A DNA stretch of 64,000 nt, taken from positions 1 to 64,000 of the IMG/VR virus record IMGVR_UViG_3300020408_000003, one strand, 5' to 3'. Shown here one piece after another: positions 16,322 through 23,847 of this stretch (positions within the stretch are counted from its first letter, which is position 1; each line of letters begins with the position of its first letter). The notes beneath the pieces are model-generated. The model was not told the DNA's origin, made no database searches, and saw only the letters and a program-made list of their open reading frames with translations. The position numbers and the translations under genes are program-made. This DNA is from a virus.

Positions 16322-16639
16322 TAAATCCTTTATATAGGTTTGGCCATACGCATTCTTTTGACCAGCAGATTTTTGATCATGCACGTGAAGTTGAATAATT
16401 GCATAATGAAGTATTTTCATTAAATCTTTTCTTGCTTCTTCGTGCGAACCTTTTTTTCCATAACGTTGTGCATATTTTAAAATATTTCCAATACAAAATC
16501 CTGTACCGTGTCCACCGTCAACGATAAATTCTGCTGCTTGAAATTTTTCTTTAGAATAGTGACTGCTATACGTTGAATCAATATGTGTAGCTAAGTCTCT
16601 TATACTTTTATCTTCATTAAATTTATAATCTATTTTCAT
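16307..16639 (-). CDS. DUF3310-like protein
   Basis: 110 residues. FIVDGGHGTGFCIGNILKYAQRYGKKG with a following DLMKILHYAIIQLH matches the DUF3310 pattern (ExxDxxxGFxxGNxxKYxxRxxxKG). DUF3310 proteins are common small phage proteins, sometimes labelled nucleotide kinase-like, without firm activity. It overlaps the upstream gene stop (ATGA-type). Confidence 0.75.
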   Translation of the reverse strand: MKIDYKFNEDKSIRDLATHIDSTYSSHYSKEKFQAAEFIVDGGHGTGFCIGNILKYAQRYGKKGSHEEARKDLMKILHYAIIQLHVHDQKSAGQKNAYGQTYIKDLLSTD

Positions 16640-16905
16640 TTATTTTCCTTGTACCAAAGTTCGGCAGCATCCATAATCATATTAGTATACTTTATTCTAT
16701 AACCAGTACCAGCTTTTAAATCATCGATGTTGACTAATTTTTTATGCGGATGAGTAATCTCATTCCATTTTTCAATAAGTTTTTCACAAAGATTATCAAA
16801 TTGAAAATCAGTTAATACTGATTTATCTTTTTCATAATAAAGATATGATGACATCAAAAAGTATGCCATCATTCTATTTGGAGATAAATTTTCTATCATC
16901 CCCAA
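16636..16905 (-). CDS. Small helical protein of unknown function
   Basis: 89 residues. The stretch YLYYEKDKSVLTDFQFDNLCEKL followed by THPH faintly resembles the N-terminal Ia domain of NAD-dependent DNA ligases (YYxxDxPxxxDxEYDxL). No catalytic ligase domain follows, so this may only be a shared helical motif. It overlaps the upstream gene by 10 nt. Confidence 0.6.
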   Translation of the reverse strand: MGMIENLSPNRMMAYFLMSSYLYYEKDKSVLTDFQFDNLCEKLIEKWNEITHPHKKLVNIDDLKAGTGYRIKYTNMIMDAAELWYKENK

Positions 16906-17168
16906 TTCTTTCTATCAGTTTCATTTTCATAGCCAAAAGTATATTGAGCAATTTGAAGCGGATCCATTTGTTCAGCTTCGATTTTGATACCATTATTAGT
17001 ACCCATCGGCCAATAATGTGGATCATAAGGTCGACCGTAGTAGCGATCTGCACTACCACGATCTAGAGGAGAACCGTGTTCAGCTTTTGCTCTTAAGTCA
17101 TGAAAACATTTTTTAGGATCAAACATGTCAGACTCCAATAATTCTCTTACTTCTGCTGGTATATTCAT
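16896..17168 (-). CDS. Conserved marine-phage hypothetical protein
   Basis: 90 residues. The block RGSADRYYGRPYDPHYWPMG is characteristic of a small protein found in many marine T4-like phages; its function is unknown. There is no membrane segment. The start overlaps the stop of the 40-residue membrane ORF (TAATG). Confidence 0.75.
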   Translation of the reverse strand: MNIPAEVRELLESDMFDPKKCFHDLRAKAEHGSPLDRGSADRYYGRPYDPHYWPMGTNNGIKIEAEQMDPLQIAQYTFGYENETDRKNWG

Positions 17169-17290
17169 TATATATTACTCCCCATATATTGTATTATTGA
17201 CCACCAAGTATATTGTGATCCTTGTCCAAAATCTATCCAACCTAAGGCAAAAGCCATAAGGACTAAACAACCTAATAAATCTCTAAGCAT
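17168..17290 (-). CDS. Tiny membrane protein (40 aa)
   Basis: ATG 17290 lies just inside the end of the 17283 gene, and its TAA overlaps the next start (TAATG). The product MLRDLLGCLVLMAFALGWID... has one hydrophobic helix and an aromatic tail. The overlaps on both sides support a real gene; its function is unknown. Confidence 0.5.
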   Translation of the reverse strand: MLRDLLGCLVLMAFALGWIDFGQGSQYTWWSIIQYMGSNI

Positions 17291-17483
17291 GTCCTTGACC
17301 CGCAACTTCAAATACGAAATCATGTACATTGTGCTTATTTAAACCAGTCATTTCAAGGTTTGGAACTTTTAAAATTTTTTCAACTGCGGTGTCAATACTA
17401 ATATGACCATCACCTAACGTTGTAATAATATCGTCTACTGCGATTTCAGCTTGATTTTCTGCTAATCTTTTAGTAGCTGCCAT
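17283..17483 (-). CDS. Small protein of unknown function
   Basis: 66 residues, acidic, with helical segments (QAEIAVDDIITTLGDGHISIDTA). It has a strong GAGGAGA site and is the first gene behind the repeated-leader promoter at 17512-17539. No family recognised. Confidence 0.65.
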   Translation of the reverse strand: MAATKRLAENQAEIAVDDIITTLGDGHISIDTAVEKILKVPNLEMTGLNKHNVHDFVFEVAGQGHA

Positions 17484-17511
17484 AATTTATCTCCTCATTA
17501 GTTATAGTATT

Positions 17512-17539
17512 AATATAATGCTTTTTTCAGAAATGTAAA
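17512..17539 (-). promoter_or_regulatory. Early-type promoter, copy B of a repeated leader
   Basis: Minus strand TTTACA (17539-17534), 16-nt spacer TTTCTGAAAAAAGCAT, TATATT (17517-17512). Upstream is an A/T tract and TGTTACAT motifs shared with the copies near 6.3 and 30.5 kb. Confidence 0.7.
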
Positions 17540-17595
17540 CCCCTAAAATCCACTTTTTTTAAATTAATTTAATATTGTTACATATATGTTACATA

Positions 17596-17708
17596 TGGCT
17601 CTGGGAGAAGGATTCGAACCTTCACGCTAGATAAATAACTTTTTACACTAATTATTATCTAACAACCAATAAACAGTTGATCGCGTCTACCAATTCCGCC
17701 ACCCCAGA
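17596..17708 (-). tRNA. tRNA with Asn anticodon GUU but Leu-type D-arm and 41-nt variable region
   Basis: The acceptor stem is TCTGGGG/TCCCAGA (17708-17702 and 17606-17600), with discriminator G (17599) and an encoded CCA (17598-17596). The D-arm TGGCGGAATTGGTAGACGC is the leucine-tRNA type. The anticodon stem is ATCAA/TTGGT with loop CTGTTTA, so the anticodon is GTT and position 37 is T. The variable region (17664-17624) folds into a roughly 10-bp stem TAGATAATAA/TTATTTATCTA. The T-arm GAAGG-TTCGAAT-CCTTC is canonical. U1-A72, G73 and GUU match bacterial tRNA-Asn identity. It begins 6 nt after the synthetase-like gene and is probably processed from the same transcript. Confidence 0.85.
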
Positions 17709-17714
17709 ATAATT

Positions 17715-18605
17715 TTATGGTCTAGGATTACCGTATGATTGTGCAAATCCATGCATTACTCCACTTTTAGGATCAACAAATTCAGTAGTAAAATTTGCAT
17801 TTACTCTTTTGTGCGCTTTTATCATTCGAGTCACACCAATTCCACCACCAACTCTTGGAAAAAATTCAAACTTTAAAAATTCATCAAGTTCTTTTTGCAC
17901 TCTTTCTTTACCAAATAAATCATAAAGTAATTGAGCATACTGTCCATCTGATATAGTTTCAAAAGTATTTCTCATTTGATCTACGTCTGTGCTTCTTTCA
18001 GCAGATCCAATTGTTTCCATACCATTTAAAATAACGTCAATCTTTTTACTTGTTTTGCCGTCTTCATTTCTTGTCATATTCCAAAAAGGTGATGTATGTT
18101 CTGGAAATTTAGTAATCATGCCCCAATCAATTTGTTTTTCATGGTAATTATCAAGTTCATCTGTATTAAATTCTAAACACCATTCTTCATATGTTTTTTC
18201 ATCTAACTTAGGAAATCCCATATATTCACATAATTCGATTTCTAATTTTTTTAGATCATCAATGTCACCTGGCATTTCAAATTCAAACATTGGAAAGATT
18301 GTTTCATGTCTTCCTTGTATTGGATTTGGTTCTTGTCTATAACTTGTTGAAAGACAAAAATAACCTGGTGAATTCGGGCCACCGTGTGCTAGCAATTCGT
18401 GTTCTAACCACATTTGCCCAGTTTGGGGTAATGGCCAAACTTCTCCATCATAATTATAAATTCCTACTGTTTCAGGATCTTCACACGCTGCTAATATACT
18501 TAATCTATTTTGTGTATGTACTTCCCACCAACCTTTTTCCAAAAAAAAGGACCGTAAACGGCCCACTGTAAAACTATAATCTTGTGAATTAATCAACTTT
18601 GTCAT
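17715..18605 (-). CDS. Free-standing class II aminoacyl-tRNA synthetase / asparagine synthetase A-like core
   Basis: 296 residues. Motif 2 is visible (FCLSTSYRQEPN, then a long loop and FPMFEFEMPG). Motif 3 is GGGIGVTRM near residues 256-264, closer to AsnA (GGGIG-S-R) and to the Asp/Asn/Lys subclass IIb than to others. ERST with DVD and the SAER region could complete the active site. The N-terminal OB anticodon-binding domain of AspRS/AsnRS is absent, as in AsnA-like enzymes. It may amidate aspartate, activate an amino acid, or charge the tRNA encoded 6 nt downstream; the sequence does not decide. It has a late promoter at 18627-18634, and a terminator-like hairpin lies in codons 14-22. Confidence 0.75.
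   Translation of the reverse strand: MTKLINSQDYSFTVGRLRSFFLEKGWWEVHTQNRLSILAACEDPETVGIYNYDGEVWPLPQTGQMWLEHELLAHGGPNSPGYFCLSTSYRQEPNPIQGRHETIFPMFEFEMPGDIDDLKKLEIELCEYMGFPKLDEKTYEEWCLEFNTDELDNYHEKQIDWGMITKFPEHTSPFWNMTRNEDGKTSKKIDVILNGMETIGSAERSTDVDQMRNTFETISDGQYAQLLYDLFGKERVQKELDEFLKFEFFPRVGGGIGVTRMIKAHKRVNANFTTEFVDPKSGVMHGFAQSYGNPRP
18541..18564 (-). terminator. Terminator-like hairpin inside the start of the synthetase-like gene
   Basis: Minus strand GGGCCG-TTTA-CGGTCC followed by eight T, 41 nt inside the coding sequence. Shape and U-tract fit an intrinsic terminator or attenuator for the synthetase-tRNA transcript. Confidence 0.55.
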
Positions 18606-18626
18606 ACTTGCTCCTTTTTTAAATTT

Positions 18627-18634
18627 TATTTATA
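18627..18634 (-). promoter_or_regulatory. Late promoter TATAAATA for the synthetase-like gene and tRNA
   Basis: TATAAATA lies 21 nt before ATG 18605, with GGAGCAAGT as ribosome site. It lies just after the ThyX stop codon. Confidence 0.6.
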
Positions 18635-18639
18635 CCTTA

Positions 18640-19317
18640 TTATTGTATGTTTGGAAATATTTCTGAAATAACTTTAGCACATTCAACAGCAACAAGTCTA
18701 TGTTCTTTCTGTGTTCCGTTAGCAGATCGTAATTCTATAAAATGAATCCAAGATCTTAAAGTTCCACTCATGTATAATCTACTTTTTGTTAATCCTTCTG
18801 GCAAAACAGCTCGAGCTTGTTCTTTTGCAATGCCATGTTCTACAGCCCATTTATAGACTTCTCTACATTGATTTATAACTCCTGTTTGTCGTCTTTGCCA
18901 TTCTGTAATCAACTCTTGCATTTTTTTATCATTCTGAATACTCGGATCATTTTCTATTTCAATACTATTTTGTCTGTTCTTTTCATCTTGCAATCTACAT
19001 TCACGAGTTGTAAAAGATAAATCGTCAGTAGGATCTGCATATCTTTGACTAAACTCTTGAAATGAAAATGATCTGTGTCTGAGTATTTGTCTGGCAATGT
19101 CTCGAGTTGTTTCTATCTCCAAGCAAGCGCTAACCATTTCGAAGGGCGACCAATGCTTGTTTTTGATAAGATAACGTAAGAGCTTTTCTGACGTTTTTTT
19201 GTTGGTTTGGTTCGATGGATTGGAAACACGGGCGCAATACGCAACGAGATCTTTGGCATCTTCTACTCCCTCCATTTTCTCAAATGGTTTACTGTAACTT
19301 ATAAGTTTTACGTTCAT
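18640..19317 (-). CDS. thyX: Flavin-dependent thymidylate synthase ThyX
   Basis: 225 residues. The ThyX motif RHRxxS is present as RHRSFSFQEFSQRY, preceded by a conserved HWSPFE histidine region. It makes dTMP from dUMP using FAD, NADPH and methylene-tetrahydrofolate. The length is normal. The dTMP would feed phage DNA synthesis. Together with dCMP deaminase (27352-27816) it provides a dCMP to dUMP to dTMP route, leaving the thymidylate-synthase homologue at 27788-28483 free for another role. Confidence 0.9.
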   Translation of the reverse strand: MNVKLISYSKPFEKMEGVEDAKDLVAYCARVSNPSNQTNKKTSEKLLRYLIKNKHWSPFEMVSACLEIETTRDIARQILRHRSFSFQEFSQRYADPTDDLSFTTRECRLQDEKNRQNSIEIENDPSIQNDKKMQELITEWQRRQTGVINQCREVYKWAVEHGIAKEQARAVLPEGLTKSRLYMSGTLRSWIHFIELRSANGTQKEHRLVAVECAKVISEIFPNIQ

Positions 19318-19562
19318 GTTGTAACTTCCAACTCACTTTTAATTTTTTCAACAACCTTTTCGTTTACGCATGAAATCATATGCGGTTCATTATCTGGTCC
19401 AAATTCCGCAAATAATCTACGCATTATCGGAAACATATTAATTTGAGTAAATCTAGCACATTGTTCCCATGTATTAAATTTATGCGTATCAAATACGTAA
19501 ATATCACGTGTACCCTGTTCAACATTAATTACTGACATCATTGCTACTATTAAAAATTTCAT
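19314..19562 (-). CDS. Small protein with possible signal peptide
   Basis: 82 residues. The N-terminus MKFLIVAMMSVINVEQG is weakly hydrophobic and could be a signal or anchor. Two cysteines (C36, C65) could pair outside the cytoplasm. It overlaps the methyltransferase stop and the ThyX start. No family recognised. Confidence 0.55.
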   Translation of the reverse strand: MKFLIVAMMSVINVEQGTRDIYVFDTHKFNTWEQCARFTQINMFPIMRRLFAEFGPDNEPHMISCVNEKVVEKIKSELEVTT

Positions 19563-20213
19563 TTAACTTTCCTTTATCATTGTCCAAAAACCGGATCCTG
19601 TTTCAAAATCATGATGATCAAATTTACGTCTATGTTCTTTTAAAAAACCATCAATAGCTCTAACTGTTCCTTGATGACTAGGATGATAATCATCGCCGCA
19701 TATGTATTTTACATCTTTTAAAGCTCGTAATTCTAAAGTAACATTGAAGTAACTGTGTAATCCATCAATATAAACTAGATCCCAATTTGTATCTTTTTCT
19801 AATATTTCTAAACTTTTCTTTTGATGTATTATGTGTTTCATCATAAATCGAGTCGGATGTTGAGACATTACCCAATTAAAAATTTTTCTTTGAGCATTAT
19901 CGTTTTCTTCAACATACATCTTCATAAGATATTCAATCGTAGAATTTCCTTTATGTTTTTCAATCACTCCATTATAATGTTTTTGTTTTAAATAAGGTTC
20001 ATTCATGTCAAAAGTATCACACGTATGAAGTTCAACATCTTTTGGTAAATTATTTAATAATATCCAAGTAGAACATCCCCATGCACAACCGATTTCTAAG
20101 ACTCTTCCACCAGACTTAACATTACGAGCAAATTCACCAAGAGCTTCTAAATGTTTTGGATTATTAAATCCTGGAATATCTAAATAGTGTTTCACTGGTT
20201 TTGGTATAATCAT
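19563..20213 (-). CDS. SAM-dependent class I methyltransferase-like protein
   Basis: 216 residues. Motif I is VLEIGCAWGCST, the acidic residue after strand 2 is in TCDTF, and DLVYIDGLHSYFNVTLEL matches the Methyltransf_24 family (IDGxHxY). Such enzymes often act on small molecules or sugars and not DNA; no target-recognition domain is present. It overlaps the gp41 stop by 4 nt. Confidence 0.75.
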   Translation of the reverse strand: MIIPKPVKHYLDIPGFNNPKHLEALGEFARNVKSGGRVLEIGCAWGCSTWILLNNLPKDVELHTCDTFDMNEPYLKQKHYNGVIEKHKGNSTIEYLMKMYVEENDNAQRKIFNWVMSQHPTRFMMKHIIHQKKSLEILEKDTNWDLVYIDGLHSYFNVTLELRALKDVKYICGDDYHPSHQGTVRAIDGFLKEHRRKFDHHDFETGSGFWTMIKES

Positions 20214-21577
20214 AATTTAAAATCCTCGAACTTTTTACCAGCTGGCGTTTTATCAAAAACCGGTGTATCATCAGTTAAAGTTTGGTGACTTTCTTCAACA
20301 TCGTATAATTTCATTTTACTTCTATCTATTCCAATAACGAAACGTCGATGTTGCGTAGGATCGTTATAGCGATTTTTTAATTGTTTAACCATCATTTGTC
20401 CCATACCATCAAGTTCTTCAGAAGATATCAAAGCAAACATTAGATCTGCAGTAGCTGGCAAACCAAAGCTTTCTGACGTATCTTCTAAACCGATATCAGA
20501 ACTTCCAAACCCAGATCGAGTTGTTTGTGTTGCAGAAAATATGGGTAAATCAAATTCTACGGCTAAACCGCGTAATTCTTCGGCAATCGCTTTGACATAT
20601 GAATAAGAATTAATTGCACCGCCTAAACCTTTCATCCTTGAACTAGCACATATATTTAAATAATCTATGAAGATAATATCTGGTTTAAATTGTTTTTTTA
20701 ATTTTAATTCGTTTAACAAAGATCTAAAATGGCCAGAATGAGCAGCACCTGTAGGATATTCTTTTATTATAAGTTTACCGTTTGTTTTACGAGATATGTC
20801 TTCAACTTTACTAGTAAACATATCTTTAGACATTTTATCTAATTGATCGATAGGGACATTTAATAAATTAGCATCAATACGCTCTGCTATTCTTTCTTCA
20901 GCCATTTCCATTGTAATATATAAAACATTATAACTATCATTTAATGCAGCAGCCGCTACATGGCACATGAAAAGAGACTTACCAACCCCAGTGCCAGCAA
21001 GAGCAATATTAAGAGTTTTATTAGGAACACCTCCCTTAGTGATTTTGTTAAAATACTCCAGATCGAACGGTATACGACTTTCTTCCTTATGATAAAATTC
21101 AAATCTTTCTCCGGCTTGTTCGACATAATCGTGACCTACATTTGTATCAAACGCCACACCTAATGCATCTTGTAATAAACTAGGTAAAGCGTTTTTCGTT
21201 AACTTTTCGTGTTTACCATCTATGATTGAGATGGATTCCATTACGGCATTGTATATAGCTCTATCTTGACACCACTTTTCGGTATTTTCTAAAAGCCATT
21301 TTTCATCAACTTCGTCACCATCAAACAAGTTTTGAGCAATATCAACAGCAGTTGAAAATTGTTCGTTACTTAAATTAGAATGTTCGTTTAATTCTACTAA
21401 GAACGATTCTCGAGTTGGCAACTTGTTGTATTTATCAACGAACTTACCAGCTTCCTTAAATAATGTTTTATACGGACCTTCAAAATATTCTGGTTTGATG
21501 AAAGGTAAAACCTTTCGCATATAATCGTCATCAGTTAATAATTTTCGAAGTATCGTCTGTTCTATTCTCGTATTCAT
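20210..21577 (-). CDS. 41: Replicative DNA helicase, T4 gp41-like
   Basis: 455 residues from ATG 21577 (a TTG codon precedes it in frame). The RecA-type core shows Walker A ALAGTGVGKS, Walker B IIFIDYLNI, and a DnaB-family tail (ATQTTR, VKQLKNRYNDP). It unwinds the lagging strand at the phage fork and would work with gp43/44/62/45. It is placed directly after uvsX and a small conserved gene, as in other marine T4-like phages. The first 50 nt overlap the upstream gene. Confidence 0.92.
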   Translation of the reverse strand: MNTRIEQTILRKLLTDDDYMRKVLPFIKPEYFEGPYKTLFKEAGKFVDKYNKLPTRESFLVELNEHSNLSNEQFSTAVDIAQNLFDGDEVDEKWLLENTEKWCQDRAIYNAVMESISIIDGKHEKLTKNALPSLLQDALGVAFDTNVGHDYVEQAGERFEFYHKEESRIPFDLEYFNKITKGGVPNKTLNIALAGTGVGKSLFMCHVAAAALNDSYNVLYITMEMAEERIAERIDANLLNVPIDQLDKMSKDMFTSKVEDISRKTNGKLIIKEYPTGAAHSGHFRSLLNELKLKKQFKPDIIFIDYLNICASSRMKGLGGAINSYSYVKAIAEELRGLAVEFDLPIFSATQTTRSGFGSSDIGLEDTSESFGLPATADLMFALISSEELDGMGQMMVKQLKNRYNDPTQHRRFVIGIDRSKMKLYDVEESHQTLTDDTPVFDKTPAGKKFEDFKL

Positions 21578-21875
21578 CAATTCGCTTTTTTTCCTCTAAT
21601 TTTACCCAACCGTCTTTTTCACCTCGTTCTATAATATCTTCTAATACTCTTGCAAGGACAAAATGTAAATCTTCATTATCTACCGTTAAATTTAAATCAG
21701 GACTTTCTATTATGCTAAAGTCATACGTAAATTGCTTTCTCTTTCCATCGAAAGCTACAGTTCCATATTGAACTACAGTTTCAACAAAATCTCCAGTTAA
21801 TATTCTGATATGCCAGGCATGTGAATCACTAGAACTTGGTATGAGTTCGTAGTCTTTATTCTCTTGCATCTTCAA
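21531..21875 (-). CDS. Conserved hypothetical between uvsX and gene 41
   Basis: 114 residues. The DSHAWHIRILTGDFVETVVQYG segment is typical of a small protein found at this same place (uvsX-x-41) in marine T4-like phages. It is beta-rich and acidic. Its position suggests a role with recombination or replication proteins, but no function is established. Confidence 0.75.
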   Translation of the reverse strand: MKMQENKDYELIPSSSDSHAWHIRILTGDFVETVVQYGTVAFDGKRKQFTYDFSIIESPDLNLTVDNEDLHFVLARVLEDIIERGEKDGWVKLEEKKRIDEYENRTDDTSKIIN

Positions 21876-22881
21876 TATCTATACTCCTATTACCGCCAAT
21901 TTGATATGCGCTTTTAATATAGTCTTTAAAATCAGTTTTTTCGAAAATTGGTTTCCAAAAATCTTCAACTAAAGTAGATTCATGTCTAACTTTATTTTCT
22001 TCATTTGCACGTGCGTACCACCCAGGCGAAGGCTTAGTCACATAACCACCGGTCATAGCAATATCAAGTAAACCAGAATAAGATAAAACACCGCCTTCCC
22101 AAGAAACAGAAATCGGTATCTTAGATTTTTCTTTTACATACCGTGATTTTTCTACGTTAATAATAAAATGATAACCTTGAATCTCAGTACCTTTTTTATC
22201 TTGTTGCCTACCGATAATCCATATATTGTCAGCACTATAGTATATGCCAGTACCACCAGATACCACGTCTTTTGGAAATAAACCGATTTCTTTGTATGTA
22301 TGATTTACTGCAATGAGTGGTATGTTTTTCATATTTAAATATGGTGTACACATTCTAAATAAACCTTTGAGAGCTTTTGCTCTTGACATATCCGCAACTG
22401 ATTTTTCATTAATAGCATCTTCTAATTCTTTTTTAGAAGCTAAGTTACCAACAGAATCAATCATGATAATAACTCTATCATTACGATCTATACCTTCTAA
22501 TTGACTTATCATATCGAATTTTAATTCTTCAACGTTTGTAATAGGTGTATGTAAAACACGAGAAGTATCAATGTTAAATTGCTGAAAGTAAGATTGAGGT
22601 GAACCAAACTCTGAATCATAAAATAACAGTACAGCGTCTTCATACTTTTTTAAATATGCAGAAGCCATTATCAAACCGAAAGAAGTTTTAAAATGTTTTG
22701 ATGGTCCTGCTAGTACTGTCAAACCAGGTGCTAATCCGCCTTCTGTTGTACCAGATAATGCAACGTTCATCATCGGAACGTCTGTTGGTACCATATCTTT
22801 TTCTGTAAAAAATTTACTTTCAGATAGAATATTTGTATATTCTACTTTACTATTCTTTTTTAATTTATCCATTATCGACAT
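21856..22881 (-). CDS. uvsX: Recombinase UvsX (RecA-like)
   Basis: 341 residues. Walker A is GPSKHFKTS, Walker B IIMIDSVGNL, and ALKGLFR plus VNHTYKE match T4 UvsX. It forms filaments on single-stranded DNA and drives strand exchange and recombination-dependent replication with UvsY (48947-49393) and UvsW (47505-48974). The length is a little below T4 UvsX (391). Confidence 0.93.
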   Translation of the reverse strand: MSIMDKLKKNSKVEYTNILSESKFFTEKDMVPTDVPMMNVALSGTTEGGLAPGLTVLAGPSKHFKTSFGLIMASAYLKKYEDAVLLFYDSEFGSPQSYFQQFNIDTSRVLHTPITNVEELKFDMISQLEGIDRNDRVIIMIDSVGNLASKKELEDAINEKSVADMSRAKALKGLFRMCTPYLNMKNIPLIAVNHTYKEIGLFPKDVVSGGTGIYYSADNIWIIGRQQDKKGTEIQGYHFIINVEKSRYVKEKSKIPISVSWEGGVLSYSGLLDIAMTGGYVTKPSPGWYARANEENKVRHESTLVEDFWKPIFEKTDFKDYIKSAYQIGGNRSIDIEDARE

Positions 22882-22890
22882 ATATGTCTC

Positions 22891-23847
22891 CTAATTTTTC
22901 TTATAATAACTTTTATACCACTCAACAAAATCACGAATTCCATTTTCTATATTCGTCATTGGAACGTAGCCTAATTTTTTAATATTGGTTATATCAGCTA
23001 ATGTATGACGAATGTCAGCTTTGTGCATATCACTAAATTTTATTTTTGCCTTACGACCTAAATTTTCTTCAATTAATGATACAAACTTCATGAGCGGTAT
23101 ACTCTCTCCACTTCCAATATTAAATATTTCATGCGTATTAATTCTTTTCACTTTATCTATGAGTAATTGTACACCATTTACGATATCTTGTACATAGGTA
23201 AAATCGCGAGACATTTCTCCATGACCATAAATTTCAATAGGTTGATCTTCTATGATTTTATCAGTAAATTTGTAAAGAGCCATATCTGGTCGACCATGCG
23301 GTCCGTATACAGTAAAGAATCTAAATCCTATTGATGAGGATAAATTGCTGTGTTTAAATTGACATTCATTAACGTATTTTGACCAAGCATAAGGATTTTT
23401 ATGATGTTTAAATTCCATACTTTCTGTAAAGGGCGGTGTTTGACCAGCATAAACGCTTGAAGACGAAGCATACACAATTGGTATTTGTAATTTTTCTGCT
23501 AATTTAATTATGTGCTGTGTTCCAAGTATATTTGTGTTGATATAATTATCAGGATTTTCTAATGAATTTCTTACACCAGCATAAGCTGCTAAATGAACTA
23601 TAACATCAATATCTTCAAAATCTTTTTCATTTAAATCAATTATATCTTTATTGTGTACATTTATATTAAAGGTTTTTAAAAGATCTGCACGGTTTTCTTT
23701 TAGCCACGGATTGTAATACGAATTAAAATTATCGCAACCGGTTACATCATTTCCGTATGTTTTTAATTCCCTTGATCCTTTTTCCACAAAATTTGTCGCT
23801 AAATGATATCCTATAAACCCAGCGATACCAGTAATATAAATTTTCAT
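22891..23847 (-). CDS. NAD-dependent sugar epimerase, UDP-glucuronate 4-epimerase-like
   Basis: 318 residues, extended SDR fold. GIAGFIGYHLA binds NAD, and SSSSVYAG with YAWSK gives the Ser/Tyr/Lys catalytic set. AGVRNSLENPDNY and TVYGPHGRPDMALYKF are typical of the CapI/UDP-glucuronate 4-epimerase subgroup. It would convert UDP-glucuronate to UDP-galacturonate, directly downstream of the dehydrogenase that makes UDP-glucuronate (4-nt overlap). The product could serve host envelope polysaccharide or DNA glycosylation; no glycosyltransferase is visible in this window. Confidence 0.82.
   Translation of the reverse strand: MKIYITGIAGFIGYHLATNFVEKGSRELKTYGNDVTGCDNFNSYYNPWLKENRADLLKTFNINVHNKDIIDLNEKDFEDIDVIVHLAAYAGVRNSLENPDNYINTNILGTQHIIKLAEKLQIPIVYASSSSVYAGQTPPFTESMEFKHHKNPYAWSKYVNECQFKHSNLSSSIGFRFFTVYGPHGRPDMALYKFTDKIIEDQPIEIYGHGEMSRDFTYVQDIVNGVQLLIDKVKRINTHEIFNIGSGESIPLMKFVSLIEENLGRKAKIKFSDMHKADIRHTLADITNIKKLGYVPMTNIENGIRDFVEWYKSYYKKN

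Noticed and set aside
16636-16905. NAD-dependent DNA ligase
   Set aside because: Only a faint resemblance to the Ia domain; the adenylation domain with its KxDG lysine is missing.
17596-17708. A group I intron or broken tRNA
   Set aside because: All four stems pair well, the extra bases form a hairpin where a class II variable arm belongs, and CCA is encoded; the inserted length is far too short for an intron.
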